Assembly (NCBI GenBank): GCA_030610325.1
Contig: JAUWRZ010000184.1
Span: 1-5,103 of the forward strand
Source: Sulfurimonadaceae bacterium
GTDB lineage: Bacteria; Campylobacterota; Campylobacteria; Campylobacterales; Sulfurimonadaceae
DNA length: 5,103 nt
Direction of reading: 5' to 3'
The position numbers and the translations under genes are program-made. Each line of letters begins with the position of its first letter. The stretch's first letter is position 1. Positions 1-5,063 of this stretch are shown piece by piece. The notes under the pieces were generated by a model. The model worked only from the letters and a program-made list of their open reading frames with translations, was not told the DNA's origin and did not search any database.

Positions 1-520
1 CCGGATCGATCTTACCTTCTCGTGCAGTCGCTATGAGATCGACAGCATACTTTTCAAGAAAGCTCTCCTCATCACTGTTGCTACTTTGTGTGTTTACATC
101 ACTATGAGAGATGACCTCAAGGACATCCACACGACTGACATCATACTCCTCCAGCAGAAGACGGGCATAAGTGTGCTCCTCTTCGTATACTGACGCGATA
201 AGATCACCCACATCCGCCTGCTGCTTCTGTGCACTCTGGATATGCCGGATCATCTGATCGATCATTCGGGAGAGCGCGACTGTCTCGAAAGGCTCCTGAT
301 GGACCTCTTCAGGCAGAGGTTGCATCGTATTGATGATGTAGCTTCCCAGTGACTCACGCATCTTGGAGGCATCTGCCCCACACTCTTTTATGATCCGTAC
401 ACCATCTTTAGAGCCAAGTAAGGCAAAAAAGACATGTTCGATCGTCAGATATTCATGACGCTGATCTTTCGCATAGCTTAATGCTTTTTGAAAGACTGCG
501 TTAAGTTCAGCACTTATCAT
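1..520 (-). CDS. clpA: ClpA, ATP-dependent Clp protease unfoldase subunit (N-terminal part, cut by window edge)
   Basis: ClpA is the cytoplasmic AAA+ hexamer that unfolds substrates and threads them into ClpP. Only the first 173 codons are present; the gene continues past base 1. Residues 1 to about 140 form the double-repeat Clp N domain, beginning MISAELNAVFQKALSYA with the family-typical HEYLTIEHVFFALL at 22-35. An acidic, serine-rich linker follows (about 139-153). FLEKYAVDL then TAREGKIDP at 154-173 is the conserved lead-in to the first ATPase domain; the window ends just before the expected Walker A. The start ATG (520-518) shares its A with the clpS stop (TGATG) and has a strong GGAGGA ribosome site six bases upstream, inside clpS. 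ClpB and ClpC share this architecture, but the ClpS partner and the N-domain sequence favour ClpA. Whether the ATPase domains are intact cannot be seen. Confidence 0.95.
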   Translation of the reverse strand, partial: MISAELNAVFQKALSYAKDQRHEYLTIEHVFFALLGSKDGVRIIKECGADASKMRESLGSYIINTMQPLPEEVHQEPFETVALSRMIDQMIRHIQSAQKQQADVGDLIASVYEEEHTYARLLLEEYDVSRVDVLEVISHSDVNTQSSNSDEESFLEKYAVDLIATAREGKIDP

Positions 521-819
521 CACACTTCCTCCATCGTTGCTTTAAGCGGGTGGCCCTGCTCTCTGGCCAGTTTGCTCACCTGCATTATCTTCGTCTCTGC
601 AAGTTCATAGGTATAGACACCACATGACCCACGGTCTTTGCGATGGACCTCAAGCATGACGACCTCTGCTTCTGCGTAACTCTTATGAAAGATGTTCATC
701 AGCACTTCCACGACAAAATCCATGGAGGTGTAGTCATCGTTTAACAGCAAGACGTTGTATTGCTTGGGTTCCATCAGGGAAAGTTCTTCGTCTAGTTCAT
801 ACTCTTTTTTAGTGCTCAA
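520..819 (-). CDS. clpS: ClpS, adaptor for ClpA (N-degron recognition)
   Basis: ClpS is a small cytoplasmic adaptor that binds proteins with bulky hydrophobic N-terminal residues and delivers them to ClpA through the ClpA N domain. The 99-residue protein has a flexible acidic N-terminal tail (1-19) and then the core. YNVLLLNDDYTSMDFVVEVL (21-40) carries the N-degron pocket residues N27, D28, T31 and M33. V58-H59 match the E. coli V65-H66 pair, and CGVYTYELAETK (66-77) is the ClpA-facing strand-helix. The usual Pro after NDDYT is Ser here, and a commonly glycine position after the His (62) is Asp; both look tolerable. The start is TTG at 819-817: an in-frame TAG lies four codons upstream, no ATG or GTG lies between, and AGGA sits seven bases upstream. 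The next Met is residue 16, which would remove the tail needed for delivery. It overlaps clpA by one base. Confidence 0.95.
   Translation of the reverse strand: MSTKKEYELDEELSLMEPKQYNVLLLNDDYTSMDFVVEVLMNIFHKSYAEAEVVMLEVHRKDRGSCGVYTYELAETKIMQVSKLAREQGHPLKATMEEV
527..532 (-). promoter_or_regulatory. Shine-Dalgarno of clpA inside the end of clpS
   Basis: The minus strand reads GGAGGA followed by AGTGTG and then the clpA ATG. The spacing of six bases is near ideal. The site lies within the last codons of clpS, so clpA can both reinitiate from the TGATG overlap and be loaded independently. That would allow more ClpA than pure coupling would give. Seen directly; the effect on output is inferred. 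Confidence 0.8.
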
Positions 820-897
820 TCTCTTATCCTATGTTGATTAGAGACAATGTATCAATTATTCTGTATTGATCAGCTTAAAGAACAAGTTAACTACAGG
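820..897 (-). promoter_or_regulatory. clpS upstream region: candidate -10 box and small inverted repeat
   Basis: These 78 AT-rich bases separate the PLP-enzyme stop from clpS. On the minus strand AATAAT at 860-855 is a five-of-six match to a sigma-70 -10 box and would place transcription start near 848, about 29 bases before the TTG. No good -35 is seen; TTGTTC at 885-880 is a poor one at a long spacing. A six-base inverted repeat (ATCAAT 851-856 / ATTGAT 865-870, eight-base spacer) overlaps the candidate -10 and could be an operator, or chance in AT-rich DNA. Promoter function is inferred only. Confidence 0.3.
827..830 (-). promoter_or_regulatory. Shine-Dalgarno deciding the TTG start of clpS
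   Basis: The minus strand reads TAGGATAAGAGATTG. AGGA stands seven bases before the TTG, and the TAG that closes the frame upstream overlaps the site. This leaves TTG as the only usable start that keeps the full N-terminal tail. Confidence 0.75.
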
Positions 898-908
898 CTA
901 TAAGCCTG
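894..908 (-). terminator. Short perfect hairpin across the stop codon of the PLP-enzyme gene (weak terminator candidate)
   Basis: CAGGCT (894-899), loop ATA, AGCCTG (903-908) form a perfect six-base stem. It includes the TAG stop of the leftward PLP-enzyme gene. Downstream on the minus strand the sequence is T-rich but interrupted (TAGTTAACTTGTTCTTTAA), so this would be at best a weak intrinsic terminator. Readthrough into clpS-clpA remains possible. Confidence 0.3.
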
Positions 909-2136
909 CAGCGAAAGTGAGGTCATCGATGATATCTTCAGGCCTTTCCAACCCGACCGAGACCCGTATAAGACCAGGCGTGATCCCCAGGAACTCTTTG
1001 ATGTTCTCATCAAAGTCACTGTAGATCGTCGAAGCCATGTGCAGGGCCAATGTCCGACTGTCGCCTATATTGGCGGTTATGGTAACGATCTTTGAACGTT
1101 CCAAGAACGCATAAGCCGCCTCTTTACTCCCCATATCTATGGTAAAAAGCGTACCACACCCATTAGCAAAATCACGCTTGTACCGCTCATGATGAGCATG
1201 GCTTGGCAATGACGGGTGATTGATGTCCATCCCTTTAGCATCTAATGCTTTGACGACTGTTTCAACACTGTCGACTATTCTATCCATACGAAGCGGCAGG
1301 GTCTCAAGCCCAAGCATGGTCAGATAACTGGCATAGGCATTGGCACTCATACCAAAGTCACGCATCGCACGTTTTTTGGCATTGCCTATCAGTGCAGCTT
1401 TACCCATCTTCTTGATGAACTTATGGACCTCCTGATAACGCCGTGTCTTAAACTTGTCATCCTCGTCACTGATGGCACGAAATACCGCTGCTCCCCCAAG
1501 GACCGAGGCATTACCGCTGATGACCTTAGTCGTCGAGTAGATAACGATATCTGCACCCAGAGCAAGCGGGGAGAGACTTAATGGGGTGATGGTGTTGTCT
1601 ACGATCAAGACGACTTTATGACGATTGGCTATCTCAGCTATCGCTTTGATATCCGGTAGACGCATGTTGGGATTACCTACACTCTCCAGAAATATTATCT
1701 TGGTGTGTTCATTGACCGCTTCATCAATAGCTTTCAATGCATCCACATCAAAAAAGCGTGCTGTGATACCAAAACGACTCAACGTCTCACTAAAGTAAGA
1801 GTAAGTTCCCCCGAAAAGCCCTCCCACACTGATGATCTCATCACCGCTTTTGAGCAGTGACATCGTCGCTAAAGCTGTTGCCGCCATGCCTGAACTTGTA
1901 GCTATCACACCGACACCGCCATCCATTTCAGCCAATACCTGTTCCAGACGTGCAGTAGTCGGATTTCCCATGCGTGCATATAACGGCTCTTTGACACTTC
2001 CGTCAAAGATACCTTCTGCAGTCTCGGGATCACCATAGCCAAAAGAAGCGGAACCTGTGACAGTCGGACTGACTGCCCCTTTTTTGTTACCTATAGACTG
2101 AACGAACTGTGTTGTAAACTCTTCAAAGCGCTGCAT
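898..2136 (-). CDS. Cys/Met-metabolism PLP enzyme, O-acetylhomoserine sulfhydrylase-like (MetY type)
   Basis: A 412-residue cytoplasmic fold-type I PLP enzyme of the Cys/Met metabolism family. The likely role is forming homocysteine (or methionine) from an O-acyl-homoserine and a sulfur donor. Visible motifs: YARMGNPTTARLE (53-65), SSGMAA (81-86) for phosphate binding, FGGTYSYF (108-115), VDNT (179-182) with D180 for the pyridine nitrogen, STTK (201-204) with K204 as Schiff-base lysine, and NIGDSRTL (356-363) followed by HMAST and LIRVSVGLE (389-397). The NxGD segment and closing helix favour MetY over MetB or MetC. Oddities: the usual His after the lysine loop (GGH) is Asn (SGN, 207-209), the common YGGT is FGGT, and HPAST is HMAST. 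Methionine gamma-lyase or cystathionine gamma-synthase activity cannot be excluded. The start chosen is ATG 2136-2134, with AGG seven bases upstream and MQRFEEFTTQFV matching family N-termini. An in-frame ATG 27 codons upstream would run into divergent bioD. Confidence 0.8.
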   Translation of the reverse strand: MQRFEEFTTQFVQSIGNKKGAVSPTVTGSASFGYGDPETAEGIFDGSVKEPLYARMGNPTTARLEQVLAEMDGGVGVIATSSGMAATALATMSLLKSGDEIISVGGLFGGTYSYFSETLSRFGITARFFDVDALKAIDEAVNEHTKIIFLESVGNPNMRLPDIKAIAEIANRHKVVLIVDNTITPLSLSPLALGADIVIYSTTKVISGNASVLGGAAVFRAISDEDDKFKTRRYQEVHKFIKKMGKAALIGNAKKRAMRDFGMSANAYASYLTMLGLETLPLRMDRIVDSVETVVKALDAKGMDINHPSLPSHAHHERYKRDFANGCGTLFTIDMGSKEAAYAFLERSKIVTITANIGDSRTLALHMASTIYSDFDENIKEFLGITPGLIRVSVGLERPEDIIDDLTFAAGL

Positions 2137-2185
2137 TATCAAACCTATATTAAAATGGTGAAAATTATAACTAAAAGATACTATT
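2137..2185. promoter_or_regulatory. Divergent promoter region between the PLP enzyme and bioD
   Basis: Forty-nine very AT-rich bases separate the two start codons. On the minus strand a perfect TATAAT lies at 2169-2164, giving a leader of about 20 bases for the PLP enzyme; its -35 is poor, as is common in Campylobacterota. On the plus strand TATATT (2146-2151), with TTCAAA at 2122-2127 eighteen bases upstream, could serve bioD with a leader near 28 bases. TATAAC (2166-2171) is an alternative that would give a nearly leaderless message. The two -10 candidates around 2164-2171 overlap on opposite strands. No BirA-like, SAM-riboswitch or Met-box sequence is recognisable. Promoter use is inferred. 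Confidence 0.5.
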
Positions 2186-2830
2186 TTGACGAAACGGATA
2201 TTTATCACTGCGACCAATACAGATATTGGAAAGACTTATGTGACAAAACTACTTATAGGTGAACTGACCAAGCTTGGTCATCGTGTCGGTGTCTTCAAAC
2301 CCATAGAGACAGGAGTGAGTGATCTGCCCATCGATGGCAGTGCCCTTTTAGAGGTGATACAGCTCCATAATAAGGAGATGGGGCATCTCACTGTCGACGA
2401 TATCGTCCCCATTCAGTACACACTTCCCGCCGCCCCGTTTGTCGCGAGTGCAGGAGAGACCATCGATATGAAGAGGATAGACAAGGCCCTCCAAAAGATA
2501 GAGACACTTTGCGACATCGTACTCATCGAGGGAGCAGGCGGGCTGATGGTCCCCGTCGACAACGAATTGATGATGATCGACCTGATCGGTCACTTTAAAG
2601 CCAAAGCACTACTTGTCACTCACTGTCGACTCGGATGTATCAATGACACTTTGCTCAGCATAAATGCTTTAAGACAGGCGAATATAACACATGAATGGGC
2701 CTTTAACTGCAGAGAGGATGACACTACTTTTAGTGAGGTCTCTGAGCCCTACTTTTTGGACAAAGATATCAAGACCTATCACATCTCCAGAGACCTAAAT
2801 GATCTCACAAAAGCACTGATCGAGGCATAA
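2186..2830 (+). CDS. bioD: BioD, ATP-dependent dethiobiotin synthetase
   Basis: BioD closes the ureido ring of dethiobiotin from 7,8-diaminopelargonate, CO2 and ATP, the penultimate step of biotin synthesis in the cytoplasm. The 214-residue protein is near the usual 220-240. It opens [17 protein letters not shown] (3-19) with the P-loop variant TNTDIGKT at 10-17. KPIETG (38-43) supplies the conserved substrate lysine K38. [11 protein letters not shown] (114-124) is the BioD signature with E115, and [14 protein letters not shown] (145-158) matches the conserved VxxxLGxINH-type segment near the nucleotide/dimer face. The start is TTG at 2186: an in-frame TAA stands six codons upstream (2168-2170) with no ATG or GTG between, and the P-loop lies at the expected distance. 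The Shine-Dalgarno is weak (AAAAGA), suggesting low expression. Other bio genes are not in the window, so the pathway must be scattered. It is followed after 44 bases by pyrB. Confidence 0.93.
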   Translation: MTKRIFITATNTDIGKTYVTKLLIGELTKLGHRVGVFKPIETGVSDLPIDGSALLEVIQLHNKEMGHLTVDDIVPIQYTLPAAPFVASAGETIDMKRIDKALQKIETLCDIVLIEGAGGLMVPVDNELMMIDLIGHFKAKALLVTHCRLGCINDTLLSINALRQANITHEWAFNCREDDTTFSEVSEPYFLDKDIKTYHISRDLNDLTKALIEA

Positions 2831-2840
2831 AGGCATCTTT

Positions 2841-2849
2841 TGCTATACT
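2841..2849 (+). promoter_or_regulatory. Candidate extended -10 promoter for pyrB-pabB
   Basis: TGCTATACT is an extended -10 (TGn followed by TATACT, five of six to TATAAT) in the 44-base bioD-pyrB gap. It would start transcription near 2856, about 19 bases before the pyrB ATG. The -35 region falls in the end of bioD and has no good match, which an extended -10 can tolerate. This would let pyrB-pabB be expressed apart from bioD. Sequence seen; function inferred. No attenuator-like leader of the enterobacterial pyrBI kind fits in this space. Confidence 0.5.
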
Positions 2850-2864
2850 TCCCAAACTGTTTTT

Positions 2865-2870
2865 AGGGGG
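2865..2870 (+). promoter_or_regulatory. Shine-Dalgarno of pyrB, favouring ATG 2875 over GTG 2872
   Basis: AGGGGG is followed by AGTG and then ATG. The spacing suits the ATG at 2875 (four to five bases) but is too short for the in-frame GTG at 2872. The resulting N-terminus [10 protein letters not shown] fits the usual M-x-HLIRT start of related PyrB proteins. Confidence 0.7.
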
Positions 2871-2874
2871 AGTG

Positions 2875-3750
2875 ATGCACCATCTTATCCGTACTGATGA
2901 TCTTACGATCGAAGAGATCGAACAACTTTTTATCGATGCAGAGCGGTTTGCCGAAGGCGGCTTTCATCGTATCTTACAAGACAAGACCATCATCACCCTC
3001 TTCTTTGAGAACTCCACACGTACAAGAAGCTCCTTTGAGATCGCAGCAAAACGTCTTGGTGCTGACATGGTCCATCTTGACGTTGCGCAAAGCTCGACAA
3101 AAAAAGGGGAGACACTGGTAGATACCGCGACTAACCTTGATGCGATGGGACCCCATGCCATCATCGTTCGTCATGCTAATGCGGGTGTCCCAAAGATCAT
3201 CTCCAACCACACGAAAGCCTCGATCATCAACGCGGGTGACGGTGCTCATGCCCATCCAACTCAAGCACTACTTGACCTCTTTACCATCAAGCGTCATTTT
3301 GGGGAAGTAAAAGGAAAACGTATCGCCATAGTCGGTGATATCAAGAACTCGCGCGTCGCTAACAGCAATATGGAGCTACTGCAGCGCTTTGGTCTTGAGG
3401 TCATCCTGGTCGCGCCACCACAATTCATGCCACAAAGCCATCTTCGTTCTACGTACCATCTTAATGAGATCATCGATGAAGTAGATATCATCATGAGTCT
3501 GCGCACTCAGACTGAACGCCACTCCACACAGAGCTATGCATCACTTAAAGACTATGCCAGTGATTTCTGTATCACCAAAGAACTTGTAGGTGAGAGAGAC
3601 ATCCTCGTCTTACATCCGGGACCGGTACATAGAAATATCGATATCGATGATGCGCTACTTGCTGATCCCCGCTGTAAGGTACTTGAGCAGGTAGCCAACG
3701 GTGTCTCCATACGTATGGCAGTACTAAAGAAACTTATCGCTGATGTTTGA
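2875..3750 (+). CDS. pyrB: PyrB, aspartate carbamoyltransferase catalytic chain
   Basis: PyrB joins carbamoyl phosphate and L-aspartate to N-carbamoyl-L-aspartate, the committed step of pyrimidine synthesis, in the cytoplasm as a trimer. The 291-residue chain has the full set of signatures. [12 protein letters not shown] (44-55) is the carbamoyl-phosphate loop, SSTKKGET (73-80) the loop borrowed by the neighbouring subunit, and [11 protein letters not shown] (127-137) follows. The aspartate domain carries [12 protein letters not shown] (153-164), SLRTQTER (208-215), HPGPVHR (247-253) and [13 protein letters not shown] (272-284). HPGP followed by a regulatory-chain-independent C-terminus is typical of the non-enterobacterial form; no pyrI is adjacent. 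The start is ATG 2875 rather than GTG 2872, on Shine-Dalgarno spacing. The 3' end overlaps pabB by eight bases in another frame, so the two are probably cotranscribed and coupled. Nothing looks truncated. Confidence 0.96.
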   Translation: MHHLIRTDDLTIEEIEQLFIDAERFAEGGFHRILQDKTIITLFFENSTRTRSSFEIAAKRLGADMVHLDVAQSSTKKGETLVDTATNLDAMGPHAIIVRHANAGVPKIISNHTKASIINAGDGAHAHPTQALLDLFTIKRHFGEVKGKRIAIVGDIKNSRVANSNMELLQRFGLEVILVAPPQFMPQSHLRSTYHLNEIIDEVDIIMSLRTQTERHSTQSYASLKDYASDFCITKELVGERDILVLHPGPVHRNIDIDDALLADPRCKVLEQVANGVSIRMAVLKKLIADV

Positions 3751-4678
3751 CGAGCTGACAGCACTGGCTGTTAAACGTGTGCCCTTTCTCTTCTATACTG
3801 ACTTTAAAGCTGATCGTATCCATATCTTCTCACTAAATGAGTTAAAAGCCAATGGCATCGCTTATACATTTGATGATGAGCTAGCGACCACTTATGATCC
3901 CATACCCTTTGAAAAATCTCCAGTATCGTTTAAAAGTTATAAAAAGAAGTTTGATATTATCATCGAGAAGATAAAGTCCGGCGATACCTATCTTCTCAAC
4001 CTGACACAACCAACGCCAATCGAGAGCGATCTCTCTCTATCACAGATATATGAGCGTGCTCATGCTCCATTTAAACTACGTGTCAGAGATGAGTTCACCT
4101 GCTTCTCACCTGAACGCTTCGTACGCATCGAAGATGACCGTATCAGTACCTATCCCATGAAAGGTACTATCGATGCTAATATACCTGATGCGGAGCAGAT
4201 CATCCTGAATGATCCCAAAGAGATGGCAGAACATATCATGATCGTCGATCTACTTCGTAACGATCTAGGTATCGTCGCTTCAGATATAAAAGTCGAGAAG
4301 TTCAGATATACACAAAAAGTAAAAGCCGGACATAATGAGTTGATACAAGTAAGTTCCAAGATAAGTGGTGCATTGGGTTCAGATTGGAGAGAATCACTTG
4401 GTGATACGATAAGAGCCCTACTCCCAGCAGGCAGCATCAGTGGTACACCGAAAAAAAGCACTATCGCGATCATCGAAGAGGTCGAAAGCTACGAACGTGG
4501 CTACTACAGCGGAGTCTTCGGCATCTATGACGGAGAGATCTTCGATAGTGCTGTGATGATACGTTTTGTGGAAAATGATGATGGTCAGCTTATCTATAAA
4601 AGTGGCGGAGGCATCACCCTCGATAGCGATGCCCGATCCGAATATGATGAGATGCTTGATAAGGTGTATTTGATTTGA
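3743..4678 (+). CDS. pabB: PabB, aminodeoxychorismate synthase component I (short form)
   Basis: PabB converts chorismate and ammonia (from a PabA glutaminase) to 4-amino-4-deoxychorismate, the precursor of p-aminobenzoate and folate. The 311-residue protein is much shorter than E. coli PabB (about 450). Residues 1-60 hold only a remnant of the N-terminal subdomain (PFLFYTDF at 14-21), while the chorismate-binding domain is complete. PMKGTI (138-143) supplies K140, equivalent to the PabB-specific lysine of PIKGT; anthranilate synthase has Ala there, so this argues for PabB over Trp[21 protein letters not shown] (157-176), [10 protein letters not shown] (228-237), [10 protein letters not shown] (251-260) and SGGGIT (287-292) are the remaining signatures. 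No PabC lyase domain is fused at the C-terminus and none follows within the window. The ATG lies inside the end of pyrB with no strong Shine-Dalgarno, indicating translational coupling. It ends TTTGATTTGA just before the repeat region. Confidence 0.92.
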   Translation: MFDELTALAVKRVPFLFYTDFKADRIHIFSLNELKANGIAYTFDDELATTYDPIPFEKSPVSFKSYKKKFDIIIEKIKSGDTYLLNLTQPTPIESDLSLSQIYERAHAPFKLRVRDEFTCFSPERFVRIEDDRISTYPMKGTIDANIPDAEQIILNDPKEMAEHIMIVDLLRNDLGIVASDIKVEKFRYTQKVKAGHNELIQVSSKISGALGSDWRESLGDTIRALLPAGSISGTPKKSTIAIIEEVESYERGYYSGVFGIYDGEIFDSAVMIRFVENDDGQLIYKSGGGITLDSDARSEYDEMLDKVYLI

Positions 4679-4699
4679 GTGATAGTTAGCTCCAAAGCG

Positions 4700-4810
4700 G
4701 ACAACGGCTTGGATGTGCGTGACAGTCGCGAGTCCGAGAGCGAAGCGATAGGCGACGCTGTGTCACCTCTGATGCCTATAGAGCTTTTACTGCGATAGTC
4801 ACTGTCAGCG
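4700..4810 (+). repeat. Left arm of diverged inverted repeat
   Basis: Starts GACAACGGCTT about 22 bases after the pabB stop. Bases 4700-4765 align without gaps to the reverse complement of 4998-5063, with 47 of 66 identical by hand count. The most conserved blocks are GACAA-GGCT at the outer end and GGCGACGCTGTG (4751-4762, exact in the other arm at 5001-5012). Bases 4775-4810 (CCTATAGAGCTTTTACTG...) align to the reverse complement of 4908-4943 at 26 of 36. Similarity stops abruptly outside 4700, suggesting an element end. Confidence 0.75.
4719..4766 (+). repeat. Imperfect hairpin within the left arm
   Basis: GTGACA (4719-4724) pairs with TGTCAC (4761-4766), and GTCGC (4725-4729) pairs with GCGAC (4752-4756), leaving a four-base bulge (GCTG) on one side and a 22-base loop. 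It starts about 40 bases after the pabB stop, so as RNA it could protect the 3' end or slow transcription. No T-run follows, so it is not a standard intrinsic terminator. Confidence 0.45.
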
Positions 4811-4877
4811 TATTGGGATCATTATCCGTCCATACAGTTGTCAAGCAGTAAGCCATTGGGTAGAGCGAAGTGATAAG

Positions 4878-4944
4878 AAGCTGTATAGACGAAGGACTCT
4901 CTCTGTACGCTTCAAGTACCCATTCCAGTAAAAGCTGTATAGAC
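4878..4944 (+). repeat. 13-base direct repeat pair
   Basis: AAGCTGTATAGAC occurs at 4878-4890 and again at 4932-4944, 54 bases apart. The second copy is the part of the right arm that mirrors 4775-4787 of the left arm, so three related copies of this short module lie in the region. An exact 13-mer recurring so close is unlikely by chance and suggests local duplication or multiple copies of a repeat unit. Confidence 0.6.
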
Positions 4945-5063
4945 CATAGAGGGGACAAGGGCTAAAGCCCAGTGCAGTGGAGCGCTAAACGCGGAATCGT
5001 CACAGCGTCGCCAGTCATTGCACTCCTGGGCTAGCAACTGTCCCGCATTTTTAAGCCATTGTC
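4908..5063 (-). repeat. Right arm of diverged inverted repeat
   Basis: Reading leftward from 5063 (GACAATGGCTT) this arm mirrors 4700-4765, then after an extra stretch (4944-4997, about 45 bases longer than the nine-base link in the left arm) mirrors 4775-4810. The extra stretch includes 4952-4979, which pairs with 5016-5044 of the same arm and resembles a partial further copy of the outer module. The outer span 4700-5063 is 364 bases, a size usual for a non-autonomous foldback or MITE-like element. No clear target-site duplication is visible at 4700 or 5063. Confidence 0.7.
4952..5044. repeat. Long imperfect palindrome, candidate structured RNA or REP-like unit
   Basis: Paired segments, outside to inside: GGGACA 4952-4957 with TGTCCC 5039-5044; GCTA 4961-4964 with TAGC 5032-5035; GCCCAG 4967-4972 with CTGGGC 5026-5031; TGCAGTG 4973-4979 with CATTGCA 5016-5022 (one G-T wobble); CGCT 4983-4986 with AGCG 5004-5007. 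Together these make a roughly 93-base hairpin that would fold on either strand. GGGC-TAAA-GCCC (4959-4970) is a competing small stem. No known RNA family is recognised. Confidence 0.55.

Noticed and set aside
2137..2217. A 27-residue N-terminal extension of the PLP enzyme from an upstream ATG at 2217.
   Set aside because: It would overlap the start of divergent bioD, reads through the AT-rich promoter gap, and the downstream ATG at 2136 has better Shine-Dalgarno spacing and a family-like N-terminus.
2872..2874. GTG start for pyrB.
   Set aside because: Only two bases separate it from the AGGGG ribosome site; ATG at 2875 is better spaced and matches the usual N-terminus.
2964..3764. Several leftward and alternate-frame open frames across pyrB, and similar ones across bioD and pabB.
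   Set aside because: They lie opposite or within strongly supported genes, have no ribosome sites and no recognisable protein content.
3743..4678. Anthranilate synthase component I (TrpE) as the identity of the last gene.
   Set aside because: The active-site motif is PMKGT with the lysine characteristic of PabB, not the alanine of TrpE, and no trp genes are adjacent.
4757..4790. Intrinsic terminator for pabB ending at the TTTT of GAGCTTTTAC.
   Set aside because: The four T residues lie about 20 bases past the hairpin stem and belong to a conserved block of the repeat arms, so they do not form a hairpin plus T-run.
4776..4958. A 60-codon leftward reading frame in the repeat region.
   Set aside because: It lies wholly within the inverted and direct repeats, repeats SIQLL because of the 13-base duplication, has no supported ribosome site and resembles no family.
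4680..5063. Integron attC site or CRISPR array in the tail region.
   Set aside because: There is no convincing RYYYAAC/GTTRRRY core pair at the ends, and no regularly spaced direct repeats with unique spacers; the two 13-base direct repeats are only a single pair.
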